From: Syntrophaceae bacterium UBA1163
GTDB lineage: Bacteria > Desulfobacterota > BSN033 > UBA1163
NCBI GenBank assembly: GCA_002311635.1
Contig: DBZJ01000170.1
Span: forward strand, 1-23,723
DNA: 23,723 bases
Reading direction: 5' to 3'
A model generated the notes under the pieces. The model saw only the letters and a list, made by a program, of their open reading frames with translations. It did no database searches and was not told where the DNA came from. A program made the translations under genes and the position numbers. Positions 18,204 through 23,723 of this stretch are shown here, one piece after another. Numbering within the stretch: the stretch's first letter is position 1; each line of letters starts with the position of its first letter.

Positions 18204-18578
18204 TTACGGCTTCCGCGCTTTCATGAACCCCGTTATCTTCTCGATGAACTTCTTCCCCTCAAAGGGTAAGCCGATATAACCATCGGCACCTGCTTCCTTT
18301 GTGATTTGGATCAGCTTGTCCTCATCTTTGGCAGATATGAGCACGATTGGGGTATTTTGGGTATTAGCTTGTTCCCTCAGTATCCGACATACTTGGCTTC
18401 CGTTCATTCCGGGCAGGTTATAATCCAGCAGGATAAGCTCGTATTGATGCGCTTTTGTTTTCTCAACGCCTTCTTCGCCCGATTCCACCGTCTCCACAGA
18501 AAATCCTCCTGATTCAAGTCTAAACTTCAACATGGCGTTTACTGAAGGGCTATCTTGAATAATTAGTATCCTATCCAT
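18204..18578 (-). CDS. single-domain CheY-like receiver with altered switch residue
   Basis: A 124-aa single receiver domain, first gene of the che operon. Phospho-acceptor D52 (LILLDYNLPGMNG) is present. The acidic pair is only Gln8-Asp9, and the almost invariant Lys before Pro is Leu104 (YIGLPF). Ser82 occupies the Thr/Ser switch position. Loss of the Lys usually impairs phosphorylation-driven signalling, so it may work in a non-canonical way, or as an unphosphorylated partner. AGGAGG lies nine bases before ATG 18578. A GATAAT (18611-18606) upstream could be a -10 box, but no good -35 is seen. The next gene, cheW, is 29 bp downstream. Confidence 0.85.
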   Translation of the reverse strand: MDRILIIQDSPSVNAMLKFRLESGGFSVETVESGEEGVEKTKAHQYELILLDYNLPGMNGSQVCRILREQANTQNTPIVLISAKDEDKLIQITKEAGADGYIGLPFEGKKFIEKITGFMKARKP

Positions 18579-18909
18579 CCGCTAAACCCTCCTTTTTCCC
18601 GTGGGATTATCTCATTTCCCCTTTTGTGGACAGGAACTTGCAAGTTTCATTCCAGACCTCTATTCCTTGATCGATGTTTACTCCATTTGTCCCCATCAAC
18701 CACGAACTTACTTACAAATTCCTCAGTTAAAACCCTATCCTTACTCATATTTCCAGGACTGAGGACTTTCATTTACTTCAGGATTAGTGGAGGAGACAAT
18801 GCGAATTTGAAGATGACAAAGGGGCTGGAAAGTGACGAAAAGTGTCAGTGGAGGACCGGTCCGTTACGATTCCTGCTGTCTTCTTCATAAGTTGCCTATT
18901 GATCCGGAA

Positions 18910-18960
18910 TAGCGGCAGGGGCCGACCCATTGCAGTGACCTAAAGCCGCTACCCTCACTG
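18910..18960 (-). ncRNA. possible H-type pseudoknot RNA element
   Basis: On the minus strand CAGTGA (18960-18955) pairs with TCACTG (18938-18933), and TAGCGGC (18951-18945) pairs with GCCGCTA (18916-18910). The two stems interleave. Loop lengths are 3, 6 and 16 bases, which suit the deep- and shallow-groove crossings of an H-type pseudoknot in this orientation. It lies about 330 bases upstream of the che operon start. I do not recognise a known riboswitch class; chance pairing is possible. Confidence 0.3.
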
Positions 18961-19013
18961 GGGACCGGTTTTTCGGGTTCAATAAGGATTTCTCATGAGG
19001 GGGTGGTCAAAAA

Positions 19014-19037
19014 GCATCCTTTTTTCCTATAGGATGC
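19014..19037. terminator. hairpin, weak terminator candidate
   Basis: GCATCCT (19014-19020) and AGGATGC (19031-19037) form a perfect 7-bp stem with a 10-base T-rich loop. No run of T follows on either strand, so an intrinsic terminator is doubtful. Confidence 0.2.
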
Positions 19038-19109
19038 GTCTTACCGGTAAGTTTCTGATCAGCTGAAAGACTTCTTTTTGACAGCTCAGAGACTCACCCC
19101 TCAAACTTT

Positions 19110-19138
19110 TTGATATTTCCCGTATTTTTGTTTAAAAT
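19110..19138 (+). promoter_or_regulatory. sigma70-type promoter of the Smr gene
   Basis: TTGATA (19110-19115) and TAAAAT (19133-19138), each 5 of 6 to consensus, with a 17-bp spacer. The region is AT-rich and the start codon lies 46 bp downstream. Confidence 0.6.
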
Positions 19139-19184
19139 TATTTCACTTCCTCTTAAGCCTCTTAAATAATACGGGTGTGGGGTG

Positions 19185-19883
19185 ATGAAATCTTCCAAAC
19201 CTTCACTTACCTTCAAGTCCTTCCGAGACCTGAAGGCTTCGCTCAAAAACAAGCCTTTTCCTCTCCCCGAGCGCCATCCTACCAGTCTCATGAATCATGA
19301 TGAAAAGCAGAATCCTGAATTAGAGGAAGAACTTTTCAAGAAGGCCATGGAAGGTGTAGCACCCATTTCAAGAGACAACTTTGTTGAGAAAATTTTTCAA
19401 ACCGGGTTGCCCGAAAGCTCGATCCGTCAGGAGGACGATGAGACATTAGAGAAACTCGCAGATCTTGTGAAATATGGGAAAGGCTTTAACGTTGCGGATA
19501 CGCCGGAATATATCGAAGGCACAAATTATCGGGTCCATCCAACCGTCGCAAAACGGTTGCACCGGGGGGATTATTCGATCCAGGCGTTTGTGGATCTCCA
19601 CGGCCTTCTTGCAGAGGATGCAAAAGAAGTTTTTGAAAAATTCTTAAAATGGGCGGTGACGACTGGTAAGACAGGAGTCTTAATCATCCATGGTCGTGGT
19701 CTCTCCTCGCCCTCCGAGCCCGTCCTGAAGAAAAAAGTCGTAGAATGGCTCACCCATGGTCCTTGGCGGAAATGGGTTGCAGCCTATTGCAGCGCTAGAA
19801 TCTGCGATGGCGGTGCAGGGGCGACTTATGTTCTGCTTAGACCTCGTCCTGTTTCGAAGCGGCTGAAGGTCAAGAAGTTTTAA
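19185..19883 (+). CDS. Smr-domain protein (MutS2 C-terminal-like)
   Basis: A 232-aa protein. The N-terminal half (about 1-130) is charged and contains no recognised domain. The C-terminal part is an Smr domain with the three classical motifs: DLHG (137-140), IIHGRGL (167-173) and CDGGAGATYVLL (207-218). Smr domains are DNA nicking or RNA-cleaving endonucleases, as in MutS2 and in the stand-alone YdaL/SmrA-type proteins; the cellular role of this one is unknown. ATG 19185 is preferred over GTG 19182; the Shine-Dalgarno is weak (GGGGTG). It is transcribed away from the che operon from its own promoter and is monocistronic. The reading frame stays open for 69 codons after its stop. Confidence 0.88.
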   Translation: MKSSKPSLTFKSFRDLKASLKNKPFPLPERHPTSLMNHDEKQNPELEEELFKKAMEGVAPISRDNFVEKIFQTGLPESSIRQEDDETLEKLADLVKYGKGFNVADTPEYIEGTNYRVHPTVAKRLHRGDYSIQAFVDLHGLLAEDAKEVFEKFLKWAVTTGKTGVLIIHGRGLSSPSEPVLKKKVVEWLTHGPWRKWVAAYCSARICDGGAGATYVLLRPRPVSKRLKVKKF

Positions 19884-20093
19884 ATTGCAAAGAAGAGAAT
19901 TGGAGCTAAAATAGAAAGGCAACAAAAAAGGTGCCATAGCTCGAAGCGAAACCCTGCCAAAGTTATTCTTCAGTCCATATTTCTAAGTAAGACTGTGGTT
20001 CCGTCTTTCAAACTGCCTCCGAAGGTTCGCAATCGGAATCATCATGGAGTTTTGGCTGAATTCCTTGGCCAGTACGAGGTTTTCGATTTATAA
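19884..20093 (+). other. open frame after Smr stop, possible gene remnant
   Basis: Immediately after the Smr TAA the same frame stays open for 69 codons. Its second half reads like protein (FKLPPKVRNRNHHGVLAEFL, then GQYEVFDL and a stop at 20091). The only plausible start inside is GTG 19995, giving 32 aa. I do not recognise it; it could be the tail of a lost gene or chance. Confidence 0.2.
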
Positions 20094-20100
20094 TTAATAA

Positions 20101-20397
20101 TTAAATCCAGCGGTGATCGAGGTTGGTGTCGGGGGCGTTCCGAATGAATATCAGGGCGAAGCCGTCAAGGCATGGATCGTGCTCCGACTCGGCCAGCGGG
20201 CCACGGCTGAAGAGATTCGAGCATTTTGCCGTAAAAAACTGACTGGCTATAAAGTGCCCAAACAGATTGAATTTGTTGAGAGCCTTCCGAAGACGATCAT
20301 CGGCAAGGTTCTGCGCAGAGCGCTTGTCGAAAAAGAAAAATCTGAGCGAAAAGCAGTGATTCGGGAAAGACGAGATGAAGTGCAGAAATCACCCTGA
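20101..20397 (+). pseudogene. 3' remnant of an acyl-CoA synthetase (AMP-forming)
   Basis: About 95 codons match the C-terminal domain of long-chain acyl-CoA ligases (FadD type): [26 protein letters not shown], the motif [17 protein letters not shown], and the terminal catalytic-Lys motif GKVLRR. A complete enzyme has about 500-600 residues; the AMP-binding domain is absent upstream. The similarity begins abruptly just after AT-rich sequence (20091-20106), marking a deletion or rearrangement point. No start codon with a Shine-Dalgarno is present (GTG 20113 is the first candidate), so it is unlikely to be active alone. A tail beyond [10 protein letters not shown] is Lys/Glu-rich. It overlaps the following small gene by 23 bp, presumably the original operon arrangement. 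Confidence 0.75.
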
Positions 20398-20590
20398 CCG
20401 GGAGGCGATTGGAACCTGTCAGAAACATGAAACGGGGTTCTGCCAAGAATGCTGCGAGTGCCTCAGCATCGACCAATGCTGTGAATGTATCGATCCGGTG
20501 CTTTACTGCAAGTTCAGAACTCAGTGCATCATCTGGGAAATGTCAAGGGACCGGCGGAAAAGGGAAGTCGATAGGAAGACGCGGGGATAG
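20375..20590 (+). CDS. small Cys-rich, probably zinc-binding protein
   Basis: A 71-aa protein with eleven Cys (3, 15, 23, 26, 27, 29, 35, 36, 38, 45, 51) and two His (6, 18) in CxxH/CxxC spacing, resembling a B-box-like zinc module. It ends in [18 protein letters not shown] and a basic tail. From memory, similar small proteins are encoded directly after acyl-CoA synthetase genes in Desulfobacterota, which fits the overlap here with the synthetase remnant; this cannot be checked from the window. Function unknown. The Shine-Dalgarno is weak. The last codons run into the purine-rich repeat that follows, so the C-terminus may be altered. With its partner gene truncated and the promoter probably lost, it may no longer be expressed. 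Confidence 0.6.
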   Translation: MKCRNHPDREAIGTCQKHETGFCQECCECLSIDQCCECIDPVLYCKFRTQCIIWEMSRDRRKREVDRKTRG

Positions 20591-20639
20591 GGAGATGGGG
20601 AGAAAGGGAAATCAAAACATTAGGAGACTGGAAGATAAA

Positions 20640-20671
20640 GAGACACGGAGATACGGTGACGCGGTGATGGG
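20640..20671. repeat. degenerate 8-bp tandem repeat
   Basis: Four units of 8 bp: GAGACACG, GAGATACG, GTGACGCG, GTGATGGG. They continue a looser purine-rich tract from about 20580. Non-coding, between convergent genes. Confidence 0.55.
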
Positions 20672-20693
20672 TGAGTAAGCGAAAAAAATCCTT

Positions 20694-21533
20694 TTACAGG
20701 GTTTTCAAAAAAAGAGAGGTTAATCGCTCCAAGTGTTTCTTTTCTTCATCGGATAATGTTTTGAAGATCTGTTTTGAATTGCGGTCTTCCGCTTTCTGCT
20801 CCATTTTGAGATAGAGATCATAAGAATTCGTTTCTAACGATATGGAGAGCTCAAGAATCTCCTTCAAAGTTTTTCCCTTTGACCATTTCAATGCTTCGCT
20901 GACGACCATCCCACCTTCCATCACGTCACCTGCTGGTTTCCCAGAGATCACCGTGGCGGGAAATTCAGACGAGGGCGTCCTCCCTGAAATCTCTTCGCAC
21001 ATTTTCCAAAGAGTAGTTTTATGGTTTTCCTCCGATCTCTTAAGATCGTGAAAGAAACCCCTTGCCTCTTGGTCCTCCATCATATTGGCAATGGATTCGT
21101 AGAATTTGCAGGTGCCGTCTTCGAGGAGCCACGCCAGAGCGATCATCTCTTGTGGCCGGGTGGCCGGAGAAAAATAGGCCATACCAGCCTCTGGAATTCC
21201 TTCCGCAACAAGACCCTCCCAGGCTCTGATGCCGCCCTTCATGCTATGGACCTCCTTGAATCCAGCACCCGTTAGAATTGAAGCAGCGGCACGGCTGCGC
21301 ACACCAGCAGCTCAATAGACTATCGTTGGCTTGGTGGGGTCGAGTTCAGCAAGTCGATTCGGTAGTTCTCCAACCGGAATGAGTTGTGCACCGGGAAGAT
21401 GGCCTTGTTCGTACTCCTCAGGTTGTCTCACGTCGATGAGATTGTATTCTCCGGACCCTCTTTGATCCAGAAACTTCCGAATCCTTTCAGCCGACCAGGT
21501 CGAGACGGGCTTAAAATAATCGAGAATACTCAT
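20694..21533 (-). CDS. rhodanese-rubrerythrin fusion, selenocysteine at active site
   Basis: Read as one 279-aa protein with an in-frame UGA (21314-21312) at residue 74. Residues 1-115 are a rhodanese domain: LIDVRQPEEYEQGHLPGA, then IVY-U-AAGVRS, where family members have the catalytic Cys in a six-residue CxxxxR loop, then MKGGIRAWEG. Residues about 125-275 are a ferritin-like (rubrerythrin-type) four-helix domain with full di-iron ligands: E138, ExxH (168-171), E234, ExxH (264-267). The two halves share the same frame without gap or overlap, so decoding as Sec is far simpler than a frameshift. Sec would give a selenol-based sulfur- or selenium-transferase linked to a peroxide- or oxygen-reducing iron domain. 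The ATG has GAGG about nine bases upstream and a good promoter. A nonsense mutation is the alternative. Confidence 0.8.
21283..21314 (-). promoter_or_regulatory. UGA and candidate bacterial SECIS hairpin
   Basis: The UGA at 21314-21312 is followed by GCAGC (21298-21294), loop CGTGCC, and GCTGC (21287-21283), a 5-bp GC-rich stem. Its loop carries GU about 20 bases after the UGA, in the range expected for bacterial SECIS elements. A competing stem, GCTGC (21311-21307) with the same GCAGC, is also possible. Confidence 0.5.
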
Positions 21534-21561
21534 TGTCTTGCCTCACGACGTCTATGAAATT

Positions 21562-21591
21562 ATTATATGCAGCAGGACATTAAATTTGCAA
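21562..21591 (-). promoter_or_regulatory. promoter of the selenoprotein gene
   Basis: On the minus strand TTGCAA (21591-21586, 4 of 6) and a perfect TATAAT (21567-21562), 18-bp spacer, about 28 bp before the start codon. Confidence 0.5.
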
Positions 21592-21678
21592 GAAATTGTT
21601 TGTTCCCCGAGAATGTCTATGCCGGTATTAAGATTGTTATTGAGCAGAGGATATTGTGGTTTACATTAACCTCATTGG

Positions 21679-21790
21679 GTCATTGTGAGGAGTGCCTGCA
21701 CTGCGGTAGGCAGGCAACGACGGAGCAATTTCAAAACGAGATTGCCACGCCTGCGCACCGAAAGAATGGGAACACTCGGCAGAGCATGAC
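21679..21790. repeat. degenerate copy of the GTCATTGCGAG-type repeat
   Basis: It opens with GTCATTGTGAGGA and includes GAGATTGCCACG, close to GTCATTGCGAGGA and GAGATTGCC in the element at 6227-6374. A 6-bp stem GCCTGC (21694-21699)/GCAGGC (21710-21715) lies inside. It ends near CATGAC. The outer 13-bp termini of the other element are absent. Boundaries are approximate. Confidence 0.5.
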
Positions 21791-21804
21791 GGACGTGCTA
21801 TACT
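21776..21804 (+). promoter_or_regulatory. promoter candidate of the first methyltransferase
   Basis: TCGGCA (21776-21781, 4 of 6) and TATACT (21799-21804, 5 of 6), 17-bp spacer, 33 bp before ATG 21838. It overlaps the end of the repeat. Confidence 0.4.
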
Positions 21805-21837
21805 AATGTCACGAGTCTTGAAAGGAAGATGACGTTT

Positions 21838-22692
21838 ATGAAAGAGGACCGGCCCAGCTTAACAGCACAACGCGTCGCGATGCGGCGCGCGGCGCATCAA
21901 CTCCTGGATGATCCGAAAGTCTTCGATGACCCTGTTGCCCTTCGCATTATCGGCAAAGAGAGTGCGTCGGCGTTGCAAGCCGATCCACGTCAATTTGAGG
22001 CTACACCATTGGCGCCTTACTTGCGAGCTTTCGTGGCCGTACGCAGTCGGTACGCTGAGGACGAACTCAGCCTCGGCGTTCGACGCGGCGTACGCCAGTA
22101 TGTCATTTTGGGAGCGGGGCTTGACACGTTCGCCTACCGTAAGCCGTATCCTGAAGGTGTGCTGAACGTGTTCGAAGTCGACCACCCTACGACGCAGACC
22201 TGGAAGCGTGCGCGTTTGGAGGAGGTCGGCATCGGGCTCCCTGGTGATCTTACGTTCGCACCGGTCGACTTTGAAACGCAGACACTCGAAGAAGGGCTGC
22301 GGAGTGCAGGCTACGACCCGGACAAAGCCACATTCTTTTCGTGGCTCGGCGTGACGGAATATTTGACGACCGAGGTGGTGATGGCCACATTGCGATTTAT
22401 TGCATCGTCACTGGTGGGAAGCGGAGTCGTCTTCGACTATATGATCTCACCATCTTTGTTGACTTCAGTCCAGCGGTCGCGACTCGATGCGTTTTCGCTG
22501 CGGGTGGCGTTGGCCGGGGAGCCGTGGCAAGCGTTCTTCGACCCTGAGGTGTTGGTGAAGGATCTGCGAGCCATGGGCTTCGGAAATGTTGAGGACAAAG
22601 GGCCGGAAGAAATCAATGGAATGTACTTCAAGAGCCGCAAAGACGGGCTTCAAGTCGGGAGCTTGTCGCACCTGATGAACGCTCGGGTCTAA
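21838..22692 (+). CDS. SAM-dependent methyltransferase, TIGR00027/LCM-like family
   Basis: A 284-aa class I methyltransferase of the leucine-carboxyl-methyltransferase-like (TIGR00027, Ppm1/LCMT-related) group. The family hallmarks are YVILGAGLDTFAYR (SAM-binding motif I, about 88-101) and VFEVDHPTTQTWKRARL (about 111-127, with E113 and D115), then WLGVTEYLT and a C-terminal region ending near MYFKSR. Bacterial members often methylate small molecules, including polyketide-like metabolites; the substrate here is unknown. No signal peptide or membrane segment. AAAGGA lies 11 bases before ATG 21838 but only two before ATG 21829, so I chose the former; the difference is three residues. It appears more GC-rich than neighbouring genes, a hint of separate ancestry. 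The next gene, 183 bp downstream on the same strand, is also a methyltransferase. Confidence 0.85.
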   Translation: MKEDRPSLTAQRVAMRRAAHQLLDDPKVFDDPVALRIIGKESASALQADPRQFEATPLAPYLRAFVAVRSRYAEDELSLGVRRGVRQYVILGAGLDTFAYRKPYPEGVLNVFEVDHPTTQTWKRARLEEVGIGLPGDLTFAPVDFETQTLEEGLRSAGYDPDKATFFSWLGVTEYLTTEVVMATLRFIASSLVGSGVVFDYMISPSLLTSVQRSRLDAFSLRVALAGEPWQAFFDPEVLVKDLRAMGFGNVEDKGPEEINGMYFKSRKDGLQVGSLSHLMNARV

Positions 22693-22875
22693 GATGCCAG
22701 GCAAGCCGCGGACCCAGGCAGCGCGGCAAATCGCCCAAACTGCGGGCTCCCGGAGGACTCCATGCAAGAACGCTAAAAGACGAACATAAGGGAAAAGCAT
22801 ATTGTGATATGGCTTGGTACCTCGTCATGGTGCATAGTAGATTGTCGAGAAGATAAAAAGGAGGTGAATGGACGG

Positions 22876-23628
22876 ATGGGAAGGAAGCCGGAATACGGTA
22901 ATTGGGTTTCGAAGAAATTTATCTATATACCCGGTGTCATCAGTCTCGTTCTTTTCGGGTTGGCTCTTCTGGTGCCGTCCCTGGTGATCCCTGCTGGGTT
23001 GTTCTTTTTAGCTTCTCTGTATTTTGTCTATGCTCGATATCGGTTTTCTCCCGGAGGGGGGAATGTACAAGACCAGATCCGTGAATTGGTGTTAGCACCC
23101 CTGGGTTGGAATGGAGAAGGGCAGGCATTGGATATAGGCTGCGGAAACGCTGCCCTCACAATCAAGCTTGCACATAAGTACGCAAGGGCACGCGTAATAG
23201 GGATTGACTATTGGGGGAGAAAGTGGGAATACTCGAAAAGTGTATGTGAACGGAATGCAAAGGTTGAAGGGGTGACGGAGCGTGTAACCTTCCAGAAAGC
23301 CAGTGCTTCGGCGTTGCCGTTTGAAGATGAATACTTTGATGCCGTAGTGAGCAATTTGGTGTTTCATGAAGTGAACGATGTTGCCGATAAGCGAGCGTTG
23401 ATTCGAGAAGCATTGCGTGTGGTCAAGAAGGGGGGCAAATTCGCTTTTCAGGATTTATTTCTATTGAAGCGAGTCTATGGCAGTATGGATGAATTAATGG
23501 GGACTATCCGAGATTGGGGGATAAGAAAGGTGGAGTTTTTTGAGACGAAAGATTCAGCTTTTATTCCAATGCCATTGAAATTACCGTTTATGCTGGGAAC
23601 GATAGGACTGATCATCGGAGAGAAATGA
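22876..23628 (+). CDS. membrane-anchored class I SAM methyltransferase
   Basis: A 250-aa protein. Two hydrophobic segments at about 15-31 and 36-53 (FIYIPGVISLVLFGLALL, then VIPAGLFFLASLYFVYA) would anchor it in the inner membrane. The catalytic part (about 65-215) has motif I ALDIGCGNAAL (84-94), acidic D111 (IGIDYW), and a post-motif region ALPFEDEYFDAVVSNLVFHEV (about 137-157), typical of UbiE/Methyltransf_11-type enzymes. The substrate is not predictable; anchoring suggests a lipid or membrane-bound one. The longest frame starts at 22804, but AGGAGG (22859-22864) lies 11 bases before ATG 22876 and the extra 24 residues look non-domain, so I chose 22876. Confidence 0.82.
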   Translation: MGRKPEYGNWVSKKFIYIPGVISLVLFGLALLVPSLVIPAGLFFLASLYFVYARYRFSPGGGNVQDQIRELVLAPLGWNGEGQALDIGCGNAALTIKLAHKYARARVIGIDYWGRKWEYSKSVCERNAKVEGVTERVTFQKASASALPFEDEYFDAVVSNLVFHEVNDVADKRALIREALRVVKKGGKFAFQDLFLLKRVYGSMDELMGTIRDWGIRKVEFFETKDSAFIPMPLKLPFMLGTIGLIIGEK

Positions 23629-23723
23629 ATGGGTTAATTTGTTGTGAGGAAAAATGCGTTTAGAACTCCAGCGGATGCGGAGTCCCTCCCCGCTAACTTC
23701 GGTCGTTGAGGTTGTAGAAAAAG

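Larger units (their letters stand above)
18579..19184. other. gene-free region between che operon and Smr gene
   Basis: 606 bp separating the divergent che operon and Smr gene. It contains the operon's Shine-Dalgarno and weak promoter candidate near 18606, a possible pseudoknot at 18910-18960, a 7-bp hairpin GCATCCT/AGGATGC at 19014-19037 without a U-run, and the Smr promoter at 19110-19138. An 88-aa frame at 18624-18890 (plus) is not convincing. A 34-codon minus-strand frame (18888-18784) starts 21 bases after the pseudoknot. Confidence 0.6.
21534..21837. other. divergent intergenic region with repeat
   Basis: 304 bp between the selenoprotein gene (minus) and the methyltransferase gene (plus). 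It contains both promoters and a degenerate palindromic repeat (about 21679-21790). No coding frame is convincing. Confidence 0.6.

Noticed and set aside
18624..18890. 88-aa plus-strand frame in the che/Smr intergenic region
   Set aside because: No Shine-Dalgarno, no recognisable motif, and composition unlike neighbouring proteins.
20694..21533. Reading the rhodanese gene as two separate genes or a frameshifted pseudogene
   Set aside because: Both parts share one frame, the interruption is a single TGA at the catalytic Cys position, and no other lesion is seen.
23629..23723. Possible gene start at the right edge
   Set aside because: Only 95 bp, with no Shine-Dalgarno and start codon followed by convincing coding sequence.

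Overview
The window reads like the chromosome of a free-living bacterium of the Desulfobacterota (old Deltaproteobacteria). This is inferred from gene style: a selenocysteine-encoding rhodanese, an acyl-CoA synthetase remnant followed by a small Cys-rich protein, a large multi-PAS chemoreceptor, and palindromic intergenic repeats. No rRNA, tRNA, CRISPR array or intact transposase was seen.

Layout. (1) 189-944, minus: stand-alone PHP-domain protein with a good sigma70-type promoter. (2) 945-1316: gene-free divergent region with a 15-bp palindrome. (3) 1317-1679, plus: unrecognised small protein, converging on and overlapping a secreted nitroreductase-like gene (1642-2298, minus). (4) 2299-2605: gene-free, with GC-rich hairpins. 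(5) 2606-5383, minus: 925-aa PHP + SMC-like ATPase (TrlF/Ppl type, a likely anti-phage defence protein). (6) 5451-18578, minus: chemosensory operon. In transcription order it is receiver, CheW, a giant PAS6-GAF chemoreceptor, CheA with a C-terminal receiver, CheB, CheW, CheR-TPR, an H-box/receiver protein without ATPase domain, a 148-bp palindromic element, and a double receiver. (7) 18579-19184: gene-free, with a possible pseudoknot RNA and a strong promoter for (8) an Smr-domain protein (19185-19883, plus). (9) 20101-20590, plus: 3' remnant of an acyl-CoA synthetase and a Cys-rich protein. (10) 20694-21533, minus: rhodanese-rubrerythrin fusion interrupted by one in-frame UGA exactly at the catalytic Cys, read here as selenocysteine. 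(11) 21838-23628, plus: two SAM-dependent methyltransferases.

How it works together. The che genes overlap or nearly touch and should form one pathway. The receptor senses by a periplasmic Cache domain and a cytoplasmic PAS/GAF stack, CheW couples it to hybrid CheA, and CheR-TPR and CheB adapt it. The inventory (one MCP, two CheW, CheR-TPR, CheA-REC, CheB) is that of a Wsp-like alternative-function system. However, no output domain (GGDEF, DNA-binding, motor) is encoded: six receiver domains are present and none is joined to an effector, except CheB's own. The next gene downstream is the PHP-ATPase, so a sensory/defence link is conceivable but unproven.

The items most worth a second look are the selenocysteine rhodanese-rubrerythrin fusion, the PHP-ATPase with a partly lost metal site beside the che operon, the duplicated PAS pairs in the receptor, the ATPase-less H-box protein, and the putative pseudoknot upstream of the operon.
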